Assembly: GCA_024362935.1 (NCBI GenBank)
Contig: JANCRA010000039.1
Coordinates: forward strand, 6,573,040-6,637,039
Direction: 5' to 3'
Length of the DNA stretch: 64,000 nt
From: Setophaga petechia
Taxonomy: Eukaryota; Chordata; Aves; Passeriformes; Parulidae
The translations under genes were made by a program, and so were the position numbers. The notes below the pieces were generated by a model that did not search any database, was not told the origin of the DNA, and saw only the letters and a list, made by a program, of their open reading frames with translations. Below, one piece after another: positions 33,096 to 44,526 of the stretch. Positions within the stretch are counted from its first letter, which is position 1, and every line of letters starts with the position of its first letter.

Positions 33096-35381
33096 GTGGG
33101 AAAGTACTGTTTTCTATCACTTTGCAATCTGCTTACACAATCCCAGTGTTGTGTAGCAATTAGCTTGTCAGTGCACGGCAGTAAGTGTTTCTTGATACCT
33201 ACATCTGAGCAAATAGCTTTTTCACTTTGTCTCGCAAGGGGAAAACGTTGCTGCTCACTAAACAACTTCCATCGTGTTGTAGAAGTTGCACAGAGGGCTG
33301 CAGTGTGTTTTGCAAAATGTAAAAGAAAGTTGTCTAAGACGCCTTCCTTTCAAGTATTAATGTGAAGGGAAAGGCAAGAGAGTGGGAAAGTACTGTTTTC
33401 TAGCACTTTGCAAGCTGCTAACACAATCGCAGTACTGTGTAGCAGTTAGGTATTCAGTGCACTGCAGTAAGTGTTTCTTGTCACCTACATCTAAGCAAAT
33501 AGCTTTTTCACTATGTCTCCCAAGGAGAAAACCTTCCTGCTCACTAAACATCTCCTATCGTGTTCTAGAAGTTGCACAGAGGGCTGCAGTGTGTTCTGTA
33601 ACAAGAAAATAAAGTTGTCTAAGACGCCTTCCTTTCAAGTGTTAATGTGAAGGGAAAGGCAAGAGAGTGGGAAAGTACTGTTTTCTAGCACTTTGCAAGC
33701 TGCTAACACAATCCCAGTGCTGTGTAGCAATTAGCTTGTCACTGCACGGCAGTAAGTGTTTCTTGATACCTACATCTGTGCAAATAGCTTTTTCACTTTG
33801 TCTCGCAAGGGGAAAACTTTGCTGCTCACTAAACAACTTCCATCATGTTGTAGAAGTTGCACAGAGGGCTGCAGAGTGTTTTGTAACAAGAAAAATAAAG
33901 TTGTCTAAGACGCCTTCCTTTCAAGTATTAATGTGAATGGAAAGGCAAGAGAGTGGGAAAGTACTGTTTTCTATCACTTTGCAAGCTGCTTACACAATCC
34001 CAGTGTTGTGTAGCAATTAGCTTGTAACTGCACTGCAGTAAGTGTTTCTTGTAACCTACATCTAAGCAAATAGCTTTTTCACTATATCTCGCAGGCAGAA
34101 AACGTTGCTGCTCACTAAACAACTTCCATCGTGTTGTAGAAATTGCCCAGAGGGCTGCAGAGTGTTTTGTATCAAGAAAAAGAACGTTGTCTAAGACGCC
34201 TTCCTTTCAAGTATTAATGTGTAGGGAAAGGCAAGAGAGTGGGAAAGTACTGTTTTCTAGCACTTTGAGAGCTGCTAACACAATCGCAGTGCTGTGTAGC
34301 AATTAGCTTGTCAGTGCACGGCAGTAAGTGTTTCTTGATACCTACATCTGAGCAAATAGCTTTTTCACTTTGTCTCGCAAGGGGAAAACGTTGCTGCTCA
34401 CTAAACAACTTCCATCGTGTTGTAGAAGTTGCACAGAGGGCTGCAGTGTCTTTTGCAGCAAGAAAAAGAAAGTTGTCTAAGACGCCTTCCTTTCAAGTAT
34501 TAATGTGAAGGGAAAGGCAAGAGAGTGGGAAAGTACTGTTTTCTAGCACTTTGCAAGCTGCTAACACAATCGCAGTACTGTGTAGCAGTTAGGTATTCAG
34601 TGCACTGCAGTAAGTGTTTCTTGTCAGCTACATCTAAGCAAATAGCTTTTTCACTATGTCTCGCAAGGAGAAAACCTTCCTGCTCACTAAACATTTCCTA
34701 TCGTGTTCTAGAAGTTGCACAGAGGGCTGCAGAGTTTTTTGACACAAGAAAAAGAAAGTTGTCTAAGATGCCTCCTTTCAAGTATTAATGTGAAGGGAAA
34801 GGCAAGAGAGTGGGAAAGTACTGTTTTCTAGCACTTTCCAGGCTGCTAACACAATCGCAAGGCTGTGTAGCAGTTAGCTTTTCAGTGCACGGCAGTAAGT
34901 GTTTCTTGATACCTACATCTGAGCAAATAGCTTTTTCACTTTGTCTCGCAAGGGGAAAACGTTGCTGCTCACTAAACAACTTCCATCGTGTTGTAGAAGT
35001 TGCACAGAGGGCTGCAGTGTGTTTTGCAGCAAGAAAAAGAAAGTTGTCTAAGACGCCTTCCTTTCAAGTATTAATGTGAAGGGAAAGGCAAGAGAGTGGG
35101 AAAGTACTGTTTTCTAGCACTTTGCAAGCTGCTAACACAATCCCAGTGCTGTGTAGCAGTTAGCTGTTCAGTGCACTGCAGTAAGTGTTTCTTGTCATTT
35201 ACATCTAAGCAAATAGCTTTTTCACTATGTCTCGCAAGGAGAAAACCTTCTTGCTCACTAAACATTTCCTATCGTGTTCTAGAAGTTGCACAGAGGGCTG
35301 CAGTGTGTTTTGCAGCAAGAAAAAGAAAGTTGTCTAAGACGCCTTCCTTTCAAGCATTAATGTGAACGGAAAGGCAAGAGA
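33096..35381 (+). repeat. HOR 17: canonical 8-mer, 2286 bp, with patched F
   Basis: Starts are 33096, 33382, 33667, 33953, 34239, 34525, 34810 and 35096. F at 34525 carries a short B- or H-like tract within its private 3' half, described separately. Confidence 0.93.
34525..34809 (+). repeat. Class F monomer with a B- or H-like tract
   Basis: The F body and its GAGTTTTTTGACAC and AAGATGCCTCC signatures are intact. In between, near 34705-34725, it reads GTTCTAGAAGTTGCACAGAGG where other F copies have GTTGTAGATTTTGCAGAGAGG. The replaced stretch is only about 15-30 bp, as expected for gene conversion. The donor could be B or H, which are identical there. Confidence 0.87.
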
Positions 35382-38239
35382 GTGGGAAAGTACTGTTTTC
35401 TATCACTTTGCAATCTGCTTACACAATCCCAGTGTTGTGTAGCAATTAGCTTGTCAGTGCACGGCAGTAAGTGTTTCTTGATACCTACATCTGAGCAAAT
35501 AGCTTTTTCACTTTGTCTCGCAAGGGGAAAACGTTGCTGCTCACTAAACAACTTCCATCGTGTTGTAGAAGTTGCACAGAGGGCTGCAGTGTGTTTTGCA
35601 AAATGTAAAAGAAAGTTGTCTAAGACGCCTTCCTTTCAAGTATTAATGTGAAGGGAAAGGCAAGAGAGTGGGAAAGTACTGTTTTCTAGCACTTTGCAAG
35701 CTGCTAACACAATCGCAGTACTGTGTAGCAGTTAGGTATTCAGTGCACTGCAGTAAGTGTTTCTTGTCACCTACATCTAAGCAAATAGCTTTTTCACTAT
35801 GTCTCCCAAGGAGAATACCTTCCTGCTCACTAAACATCTCCTATCGTGTTCTAGAAGTTGCACAGAGGGCTGCAGTGTGTTCTGTAACAAGAAAAAGAAA
35901 GTTGTCTAAGACGCCTTCCTTTCAAGTGTTAATGTGAAGGGAAAGGCAAGAGAGTGGGAAAGTACTGTTTTCTAGCACTTTGCAAGCTGCTAACACAATC
36001 CCAGTGCTGTGTAGCAATTAGCTTGTCACTGCACGGCAGTAAGTGTTTCTTGATACCTACATCTGTGCAAATAGCTTTTTCACTTTGTCTCGCAAGGGGA
36101 AAACGTTGCTGCTCACTAAACAACTTCCATCGTGTTGTAGAAGTTGCACAGAGGGCTGCAGTGTGTTTTGCAGCAAGAAAAAGAAAGTTGTCTAAGACGC
36201 CTTCCTTTCAAGTATTAATGTGAAGGGAAAGGCAAGAGAGTGGGAAAGTACTGTTTTCTAGCACTTTGCAAGCTGCTAACACAATCGCAGTACTGTGTAG
36301 CAGTTAGGTATTCAGTGCACTGCAGTAAGTGTTTCTTGTCACCTACATCTAAGCAAATAGCTTTTTCACTATGTCTCCCAAGGAGAAAACCTTCTTGCTC
36401 ACTAAACATCTCCTATCGTGTTCTAGAAGTTGCACAGAGGGCTGCAGTGTGTTCTGTAACAAGAAAATAAAGTTGTCTAAGACGCCTTCCTTTCAAGTGT
36501 TAATGTGAAGGGAAAGGCAAGAGAGTGGGAAAGTACTGTTTTCTAGCACTTTGCAAGCTGCTAACACAATCCCAGTGCTGTGTAGCAATTAGCTTGTCAC
36601 TGCACGGCAGTAAGTGTTTCTTGATACCTACATCTGTGCAAATAGCTTTTTCACTTTGTCTCGCAAGGGGAAAACTTTGCTGCTCACTAAACAACTTCCA
36701 TCATGTTGTAGAAGTTGCACAGAGGGCTGCAGAGTGTTTTGTAACAAGAAAAATAAAGTTGTCTAAGACGCCTTCCTTTCAAGTATTAATGTGAATGGAA
36801 AGGCAAGAGAGTGGGAAAGTACTGTTTTCTATCACTTTGCAAGCTGCTTACACAATCCCAGTGTTGTGTAGCAATTAGCTTGTAACTGCACTGCAGTAAG
36901 TGTTTCTTGTAACCTACATCTAAGCAAATAGCTTTTTCACTATATCTCGCAGGCAGAAAACGTTGCTGCTCACTAAACAACTTCCATCGTGTTGTAGAAA
37001 TTGCCCAGAGGGCTGCAGAGTGTTTTGTATCAAGAAAAAGAACGTTGTCTAAGACGCCTTCCTTTCAAGTATTAATGTGTAGGGAAAGGCAAGAGAGTGG
37101 GAAAGTACTGTTTTCTAGCACTTTGAGAGCTGCTAACACAATCGCAGTGCTGTGTAGCAATTAGCTTGTCAGTGCACGGCAGTAAGTGTTTCTTGATACC
37201 TACATCTGAGCAAATAGCTTTTTCACTTTGTCTCGCAAGGGGAAAACGTTGCTGCTCACTAAACAACTTCCATCGTGTTGTAGAAGTTGCACAGAGGGCT
37301 GCAGTGTCTTTTGCAGCAAGAAAAAGAAAGTTGTCTAAGACGCCTTCCTTTCAAGTATTAATGTGAAGGGAAAGGCAAGAGAGTGGGAAAGTACTGTTTT
37401 CTAGCACTTTGCAAGCTGCTAACACAATCGCAGTACTGTGTAGCAGTTAGGTATTCAGTGCACTGCAGTAAGTGTTTCTTGTCAGCTACATCTAAGCAAA
37501 TAGCTTTTTCACTATGTCTCGCAAGGAGAAAACCTTCCTGCTCACTAAACATTTCCTATCGTGTTGTAGATTTTGCAGAGAGGGCTGCAGAGTTTTTTGA
37601 CACAAGAAAAAGAAAGTTGTCTAAGATGCCTCCTTTCAAGTATTAATGTGAAGGGAAAGGCAAGAGAGTGGGAAAGTACTGTTTTCTAGCACTTTCCAGG
37701 CTGCTAACACAATCGCAAGGCTGTGTAGCAGTTAGCTTTTCAGTGCACGGCAGTAAGTGTTTCTTGATACCTACATCTGAGCAAATAGCTTTTTCACTTT
37801 GTCTCGCAAGGGGAAAACGTTGCTGCTCACTAAACAACTTCCATCGTGTTGTAGAAGTTGCACAGAGGGCTGCAGTGTGTTTTGCAGCAAGAAAAAGAAA
37901 GTTGTCTAAGACGCCTTCCTTTCAAGTATTAATGTGAAGGGAAAGGCAAGAGAGTGGGAAAGTACTGTTTTCTAGCACTTTGCAAGCTGCTAACACAATC
38001 CCAGTGCTGTGTAGCAGTTAGCTGTTCAGTGCACTGCAGTAAGTGTTTCTTGTCACCTACATCTAAGCAAATAGCTTTTTCACTATGTCTCGCAAGGAGA
38101 AAACCTTCTTGCTCACTAAACATTTCCTATCGTGTTCTAGAAGTTGCACAGAGGGCTGCAGTGTGTTTTGCAGCAAGAAAAAGAAAGTTGTCTAAGACGC
38201 CTTCCTTTCAAGCATTAATGTGAACGGAAAGGCAAGAGA
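35382..38239 (+). repeat. HOR 18: 10-mer A-B-C*-B'-C-D-E-F-G-H, 2858 bp
   Basis: Starts are 35382, 35668, 35954, 36240, 36525, 36811, 37097, 37383, 37668 and 37954. It is the only unit longer than the 8-mer. It reads as the start of a 6-mer joined to the B'-to-H part of an 8-mer, with the join inside the shared 5' part of F and B'. Alternation is kept over all ten monomers. Confidence 0.93.
36240..36524 (+). repeat. B' monomer following C* (expansion junction)
   Basis: C* is elsewhere always followed by F or F**; here it is followed by B' with TCTCCCAAGG and AAGAAAATAAAG. F and B' are the same over their 5' halves, so the crossover that made the 10-mer probably lies inside the first ~120 bp of this monomer. 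Confidence 0.82.
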
Positions 38240-39954
38240 GTGGGAAAGTACTGTTTTCTATCACTTTGCAATCTGCTTACACAATCCCAGTGTTGTGTAG
38301 CAATTAGCTTGTCAGTGCACGGCAGTAAGTGTTTCTTGATACCTACATCTGAGCAAATAGCTTTTTCACTTTGTCTCGCAAGGGGAAAACGTTGCTGCTC
38401 ACTAAACAACTTCCATCGTGTTGTAGAAGTTGCACAGAGGGCTGCAGTGTGTTTTGCAAAATGTAAAAGAAAGTTGTCTAAGACGCCTTCCTTTCAAGTA
38501 TTAATGTGAAGGGAAAGGCAAGAGAGTGGGAAAGTACTGTTTTCTAGCACTTTGCAAGCTGCTAACACAATCGCAGTACTGTGTAGCAGTTAGGTATTCA
38601 GTGCACTGCAGTAAGTGTTTCTTGTCACCTACATCTAAGCAAATAGCTTTTTCACTATGTCTCCCAAGGAGAATACCTTCCTGCTCACTAAACATCTCCT
38701 ATCGTGTTCTAGAAGTTGCACAGAGGGCTGCAGTGTGTTCTGTAACAAGAAAAAGAAAGTTGTCTAAGACGCCTTCCTTTCAAGTGTTAATGTGAAGGGA
38801 AAGGCAAGAGAGTGGGAAAGTACTGTTTTCTAGCACTTTGCAAGCTGCTAACACAATCCCAGTGCTGTGTAGCAATTAGCTTGTCACTGCACGGCAGTAA
38901 GTGTTTCTTGATACCTACATCTGTGCAAATAGCTTTTTCACTTTGTCTCGCAAGGGGAAAACGTTGCTGCTCACTAAACAACTTCCATCGTGTTGTAGAA
39001 GTTGCACAGAGGGCTGCAGTGAGTTTTGCAGCAAGAAAAAGAAAGTTGTCTAAGACGCCTTCCTTTCAAGTATTAATGTGAAGGGAAAGGCAAGAGAGTG
39101 GGAAAGTACTGTTTTCTAGCACTTTGCAAGCTGCTAACACAATCGCAGTACTGTGTAGCAGTTAGGTATTCAGTGCACTGCAGTAAGTGTTTCTTGTCAG
39201 CTACATCTAAGCAAATAGCTTTTTCACTATGTCTCGCAAGGAGAAAACCTTCCTGCTCACTAAACATTTCCTATCGTGTTGTAGATTTTGCAGAGAGGGC
39301 TGCAGAGTTTTTTGACACAAGAAAAAGAAAGTTGTCTAAGATGCCTCCTTTCAAGTATTAATGTGAAGGGAAAGGCAAGAGAGTGGGAAAGTACTGTTTT
39401 CTAGCACTTTCCAGGCTGCTAACACAATCGCAAGGCTGTGTAGCAGTTAGCTTTTCAGTGCACGGCAGTAAGTGTTTCTTGATACCTACATCTGAGCAAA
39501 TAGCTTTTTCACTTTGTCTCGCAAGGGGAAAACGTTGCTGCTCACTAAAGAACTTCCATCGTGTTGTAGAAGTTGCACAGAGGGCTGCAGTGTGTTTTGC
39601 AGCAAGAAAAAGAAAGTTGTCTAAGACGCCTTCCTTTCAAGTATTAATGTGAAGGGAAAGGCAAGAGAGTGGGAAAGTACTGTTTTCTAGCACTTTGCAA
39701 GCTGCTAACACAATCCCAGTGCTGTGTAGCAGTTAGCTGTTCAGTGCACTGCAGTAAGTGTTTCTTGTCACCTACATCTAAGCAAATAGCTTTTTCACTA
39801 TGTCTCGCAAGGAGAAAACCTTCTTGCTCACTAAACATTTCCTATCGTGTTCTAGAAGTTGCACAGAGGGCTGCAGTGTGTTTTGCAGCAAGAAAAAGAA
39901 AGTTGTCTAAGACGCCTTCCTTTCAAGCATTAATGTGAACGGAAAGGCAAGAGA
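38240..39954 (+). repeat. HOR 19: 6-mer A-B-C*-F-G-H, 1715 bp
   Basis: Starts are 38240, 38526, 38812, 39098, 39383 and 39669. C* carries GCAGTGAGTTTTG and G carries CACTAAAGAAC; both marks recur in HOR 22. Confidence 0.93.
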
Positions 39955-40240
39955 GTGGGAAAGTACTGTTTTCTATCACTTTGCAATCTGCTTACACAAT
40001 CCCAGTGTTGTGTAGCAATTAGCTTGTCAGTGCACGGCAGTAAGTGTTTCTTGATACCTACATCTGAGCAAATAGCTTTTTCACTTTGTCTCGCAAGGGG
40101 AAAACGTTGCTGCTCACTAAACAACTTCCATCGTGTTGTAGAAGTTGCACAGAGGGCTGCAGTGTGTTTTGCAGCAAGAATAAGAAAGTTGTCTAAGACG
40201 CCTTCCTTTCAAGTATTAATGTGAAGGGAAAGGCAAGAGA
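39955..40240 (+). repeat. Class A monomer with a G-like 3' end
   Basis: The 5' end is A (CAATCTGCTTAC), but the 3' end reads GCAGCAAGAATAAG instead of GCAAAATGTAAAAG, so the A signature has been replaced by a type 1 consensus end with one extra A to T change. The copy at 46242 is identical in these respects. Confidence 0.83.
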
Positions 40241-41668
40241 GTGGGAAAGTACTGTTTTCTAGCACTTTGCAAGCTGCTAACACAATCGCAGTACTGTGTA
40301 GCAGTTAGGTATTCAGTGCACTGCAGTAAGTGTTTCTTGTCACCTACATCTAAGCAAATAGCTTTTTCACTATGTCTCCCAAGGAGAAAACCTTCCTGCT
40401 CACTAAACATCTCCTATCGTGTTCTAGAAGTTGCACAGAGGGCTGCAGTGTGTTCTGTAACAAGAAAATAAAGTTGTCTAAGACGCCTTCCTTTCAAGTG
40501 TTAATGTGAAGGGAAAGGCAAGAGAGTGGGAAAGTACTGTTTTCTAGCACTTTGCAAGCTGCTAACACAATCCCAGTGCTGTGTAGCAATTAGCTTGTCA
40601 CTGCACGGCAGTAAGTGTTTCTTGATACCTACATCTGTGCAAATAGCTTTTTCACTTTGTCTCGCAAGGGGAAAACTTTGCTGCTCACTAAACAACTTCC
40701 ATCATGTTGTAGAAGTTGCACAGAGGGCTGCAGAGTGTTTTGTAACAAGAAAAATAAAGTTGTCTAAGACGCCTTCCTTTCAAGTATTAATGTGAATGGA
40801 AAGGCAAGAGAGTGGGAAAGTACTGTTTTCTATCACTTTGCAAGCTGCTTACACAATCCCAGTGTTGTGTAGCAATTAGCTTGTAACTGCACTGCAGTAA
40901 GTGTTTCTTGTAACCTACATCTAAGCAAATAGCTTTTTCACTATATCTCGCAGGCAGAAAACGTTGCTGCTCACTAAACAACTTCCATCGTGTTGTAGAA
41001 ATTGCCCAGAGGGCTGCAGAGTGTTTTGTATCAAGAAAAAGAACGTTGTCTAAGACGCCTTCCTTTCAAGTATTAATGTGTAGGGAAAGGCAAGAGAGTG
41101 GGAAAGTACTGTTTTCTAGCACTTTGAGAGCTGCTAACACAATCGCAGTGCTGTGTAGCAATTAGCTTGTCAGTGCACGGCAGTAAGTGTTTCTTGATAC
41201 CTACATCTGAGCAAATAGCTTTTTCACTTTGTCTCGCAAGGGGAAAACGTTGCTGCTCACTAAACAACTTCCATCGTGTTGTAGAAGTTGCACAGAGGGC
41301 TGCAGTGTCTTTTGCAGCAAGAAAAAGAAAGTTGTCTAAGACGCCTTCCTTTCAAGTATTAATGTGAAGGGAAAGGCAAGAGAGTGGGAAAGTACTGTTT
41401 TCTAGCACTTTGCAAGCTGCTAACACAATCGCAGTACTGTGTAGCAGTTAGGTATTCAGTGCACTGCAGTAAGTGTTTCTTGTCACCTACATCTAAGCAA
41501 ATAGCTTTTTCACTATGTCTCGCAAGGAGAAAACCTTCCTGCTCACTAAACATTTCCTATCGTGTTGTAGATTTTGCAGAGAGGGCTGCAGAGTTTTTTG
41601 GCACAAGAAAAAGAAAGTTGTCTAAGATGCCTCCTTTCAAGTATTAATGTGAAGGGAAAGGCAAGAGA

Positions 41669-41954
41669 GTGGGAAAGTACTGTTTTCTAGCACTTTGAGA
41701 GCTGCTAACACAATCGCAAGGCTGTGTAGCAGTTAGCTTTTCAGTGCACGGCAGTAAGTGTTTCTTGATACCTACATCTGAGCAAATAGCTTTTTCACTT
41801 TGTCTCGCAAGGGGAAAACGTTGCTGCTCACTAAACAACTTCCATCGTGTTGTAGAAGTTGCACAGAGGGCTGCAGTGTGTTTTGCAGCAAGAAAAAGAA
41901 AGTTGTCTAAGACGCCTTCCTTTCAAGTATTAATGTGAAGGGAAAGGCAAGAGA
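41669..41954 (+). repeat. Hybrid monomer G' (E 5' tip / G body)
   Basis: It starts CACTTTGAGAGCTGC as in E and then continues ATCGCAAGGCTG and GTTAGCTTTTCAG as in G, with the switch between about 41700 and 41717. Both parents are type 1. Other copies are at 47956, 51386, 54816, 58246 and 62247; in the middle three J precedes G', elsewhere F. Confidence 0.86.
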
Positions 41955-42240
41955 GTGGGAAAGTACTGTTTTCTAGCACTTTGCAAGCTGCTAACACAAT
42001 CCCAGTGCTGTGTAGCAGTTAGCTGTTCAGTGCACTGCAGTAAGTGTTTCTTGTCAGCTACATCTAAGCAAATAGCTTTTTCACTATGTCTCGCAAGGAG
42101 AAAACCTTCTTGCTCACTAAACATTTCCTATCGTGTTCTAGAAGTTGCACAGAGGGCTGCAGTGTGTTTTGCAGCAAGAAAAAGAAAGTTGTCTAAGACG
42201 CCTTCCTTTCAAGCATTAATGTGAACGGAAAGGCAAGAGA
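41955..42240 (+). repeat. Class H monomer with F-like centre
   Basis: The 5' end is H (ATCCCAGTGCTG, GTTAGCTGTTCAG) and the 3' end is H (CTTCTTGCTC, CAAGCATT). The central GTCAGCTAC is the F form; H is otherwise GTCACCTAC or GTCATTTAC. A short conversion from F or a point change would both explain it. Copies are at 48242 and 62533. Confidence 0.72.
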
Positions 42241-44526
42241 GTGGGAAAGTACTGTTTTCTATCACTTTGCAATCTGCTTACACAATCCCAGTGTTGTGTA
42301 GCAATTAGCTTGTCAGTGCACGGCAGTAAGTGTTTCTTGATACCTACATCTGAGCAAATAGCTTTTTCACTATGTCTCGCAAGGGGAAAACGTTGCTGCT
42401 CACTAAACAACTTCCATCGTGTTGTAGAAGTTGCACAGAGGGCTGCAGTGTGTTTTGCAAAATGTAAAAGAAAGTTGTCTAAGACGCCTTCCTTTCAAGT
42501 ATTAATGTGAAGGGAAAGGCAAGAGAGTGGGAAAGTACTGTTTTCTAGCACTTTGCAAGCTGCTAACACAATCGCAGTACTGTGTAGCAGTTAGGTATTC
42601 AGTGCACTGCAGTAAGTGTTTCTTGTCACCTACATCTAAGCAAATAGCTTTTTCACTATGTCTCCCAAGGAGAAAACCTTCTTGCTCACTAAACATCTCC
42701 TATCGTGTTCTAGAAGTTGCACAGAGGGCTGCAGTGTGTTCTGTAACAAGAAAATAAAGTTGTCTAAGACGCCTTCCTTTCAAGTGTTAATGTGAAGGGA
42801 AAGGCAAGAGAGTGGGAAAGTACTGTTTTCTAGCACTTTGCAAGCTGCTAACACAATCCCAGTGCTGTGTAGCCATTAGCTTGTCACTGCACGGCAGTAA
42901 GTGTTTCTTGATACCTACATCTGTGCAAATAGCTTTTTCACTTTGTCTCGCAAGGGGAAAACTTTGCTGCTCACTAAACAACTTCCATCATGTTGTAGAA
43001 GTTGCACAGAGGGCTGCAGAGTGTTTTGTAACAAGAAAAATAAAGTTGTCTAAGACGCCTTCCTTTCAAGTATTAATGTGAATGGAAAGGCAAGAGAGTG
43101 GGAAAGTACTGTTTTCTATCACTTTGCAAGCTGCTTACACAATCCCAGTGTTGTGTAGCAATTAGCTTGTAACTGCACTGCAGTAAGTGTTTCTTGTAAC
43201 CTACATCTAAGCAAATAGCTTTTTCACTATATCTCGCAGGCAGAAAACGTTGCTGCTCACTAAACAACTTCCATCGTGTTGTAGAAATTGCCCAGAGGGC
43301 TGCAGAGTGTTTTGTATCAAGAAAAAGAACGTTGTCTAAGACGCCTTCCTTTCAAGTATTAATGTGTAGGGAAAGGCAAGAGAGTGGGAAAGTACTGTTT
43401 TCTAGCACTTTGAGAGCTGCTAACACAATCGCAGTGCTGTGTAGCAATTAGCTTGTCAGTGCACGGCAGTAAGTGTTTCTTGATACCTACATCTGAGCAA
43501 ATAGCTTTTTCACTTTGTCTCGCAAGGGGAAAACGTTGCTGCTCACTAAACAACTTCCATCGTGTTGTAGAAGTTGCACAGAGGGCTGCAGTGTCTTTTG
43601 CAGCAAGAAAAAGAAAGTTGTCTAAGACGCCTTCCTTTCAAGTATTAATGTGAAGGGAAAGGCAAGAGAGTGGGAAAGTACTGTTTTCTAGCACTTTGCA
43701 AGCTGCTAACACAATCGCAGTACTGTGTAGCAGTTAGGTATTCAGTGCACTGCAGTAAGTGTTTCTTGTCAGCTACATCTAAGCAAATAGCTTTTTCACT
43801 ATGTCTCGCAAGGAGAAAACCTTCCTGCTCACTAAACATTTCCTATCGTGTTGTAGATTTTGCAGAGAGGGCTGCAGAGTTTTTTGACACAAGAAAAAGA
43901 AAGTTGTCTAAGATGCCTCCTTTCAAGTATTAATGTGAAGGGAAAGGCAAGAGAGTGGGAAAGTACTGTTTTCTAGCACTTTCCAGGCTGCTAACACAAT
44001 CGCAAGGCTGTGTAGCAGTTAGCTTTTCAGTGCACGGCAGTAAGTGTTTCTTGATACCTACATCTGAGCAAATAGCTTTTTCACTTTGTCTCGCAAGGGG
44101 AAAACGTTGCTGCTCACTAAACAACTTCCATCGTGTTGTAGAAGTTGCACAGAGGGCTGCAGTGTGTTTTGCAGCAAGAAAAAGAAAGTTGTCTAAGACG
44201 CCTTCCTTTCAAGTATTAATGTGAAGGGAAAGGCAAGAGAGTGGGAAAGTACTGTTTTCTAGCACTTTGCAAGCTGCTAACACAATCCCAGTGCTGTGTA
44301 GCAGTTAGCTGTTCAGTGCACTGCAGTAAGTGTTTCTTGTCACCTACATCTAAGCAAATAGCTTTTTCACTATGTCTCGCAAGGAGAAAACCTTCTTGCT
44401 CACTAAACATTTCCTATCGTGTTCTAGAAGTTGCACAGAGGGCTGCAGTGTGTTTTGCAGCAAGAAAAAGAAAGTTGTCTAAGACGCCTTCCTTTCAAGC
44501 ATTAATGTGAACGGAAAGGCAAGAGA
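42241..44526 (+). repeat. HOR 21: canonical 8-mer, 2286 bp
   Basis: Starts are 42241, 42527, 42812, 43098, 43384, 43670, 43955 and 44241. A has CACTATGTCTCGC (a type 2 base in a type 1 monomer), shared with the A copies at 48528 and 62819. C has a private base at 42874. Confidence 0.94.

Larger units (their letters stand above)
39955..42240 (+). repeat. HOR 20: 8-mer A-B'-C-D-E-F-G'-H, 2286 bp, rearranged subtypes
   Basis: Starts are 39955, 40241, 40526, 40812, 41098, 41384, 41669 and 41955. A has a G-like 3' end with CAAGAATAAG, F has TTTTTTGGCAC, G' begins like E, and H carries the F-like GTCAGCTAC. All four marks recur in HOR 23. Confidence 0.93.
36240..42526 (+). repeat. 6287-bp large-scale repeat, copy 1 (22 monomers)
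   Basis: Consists of B'-C-D-E-F-G-H of HOR 18, all of HOR 19 and HOR 20, and the A of HOR 21. It repeats immediately as 42527-48813. Shared rare marks at a constant 6287-bp distance include GCAGTGAG in C*, TAAAGAAC in G, CAAGAATAAG in A, TTTTTTGGCAC in F and CACTATGTCTCGC in A. Confidence 0.9.

Noticed and set aside
39022..39023. C* at 38812 as a separate C/E hybrid because it encodes the same residue as E near the 3' end
   Set aside because: The base change is different (GTGAGTTTTG here, GTGTCTTTTG in E), so it is a C* copy with its own point mutation, shared with 45099.
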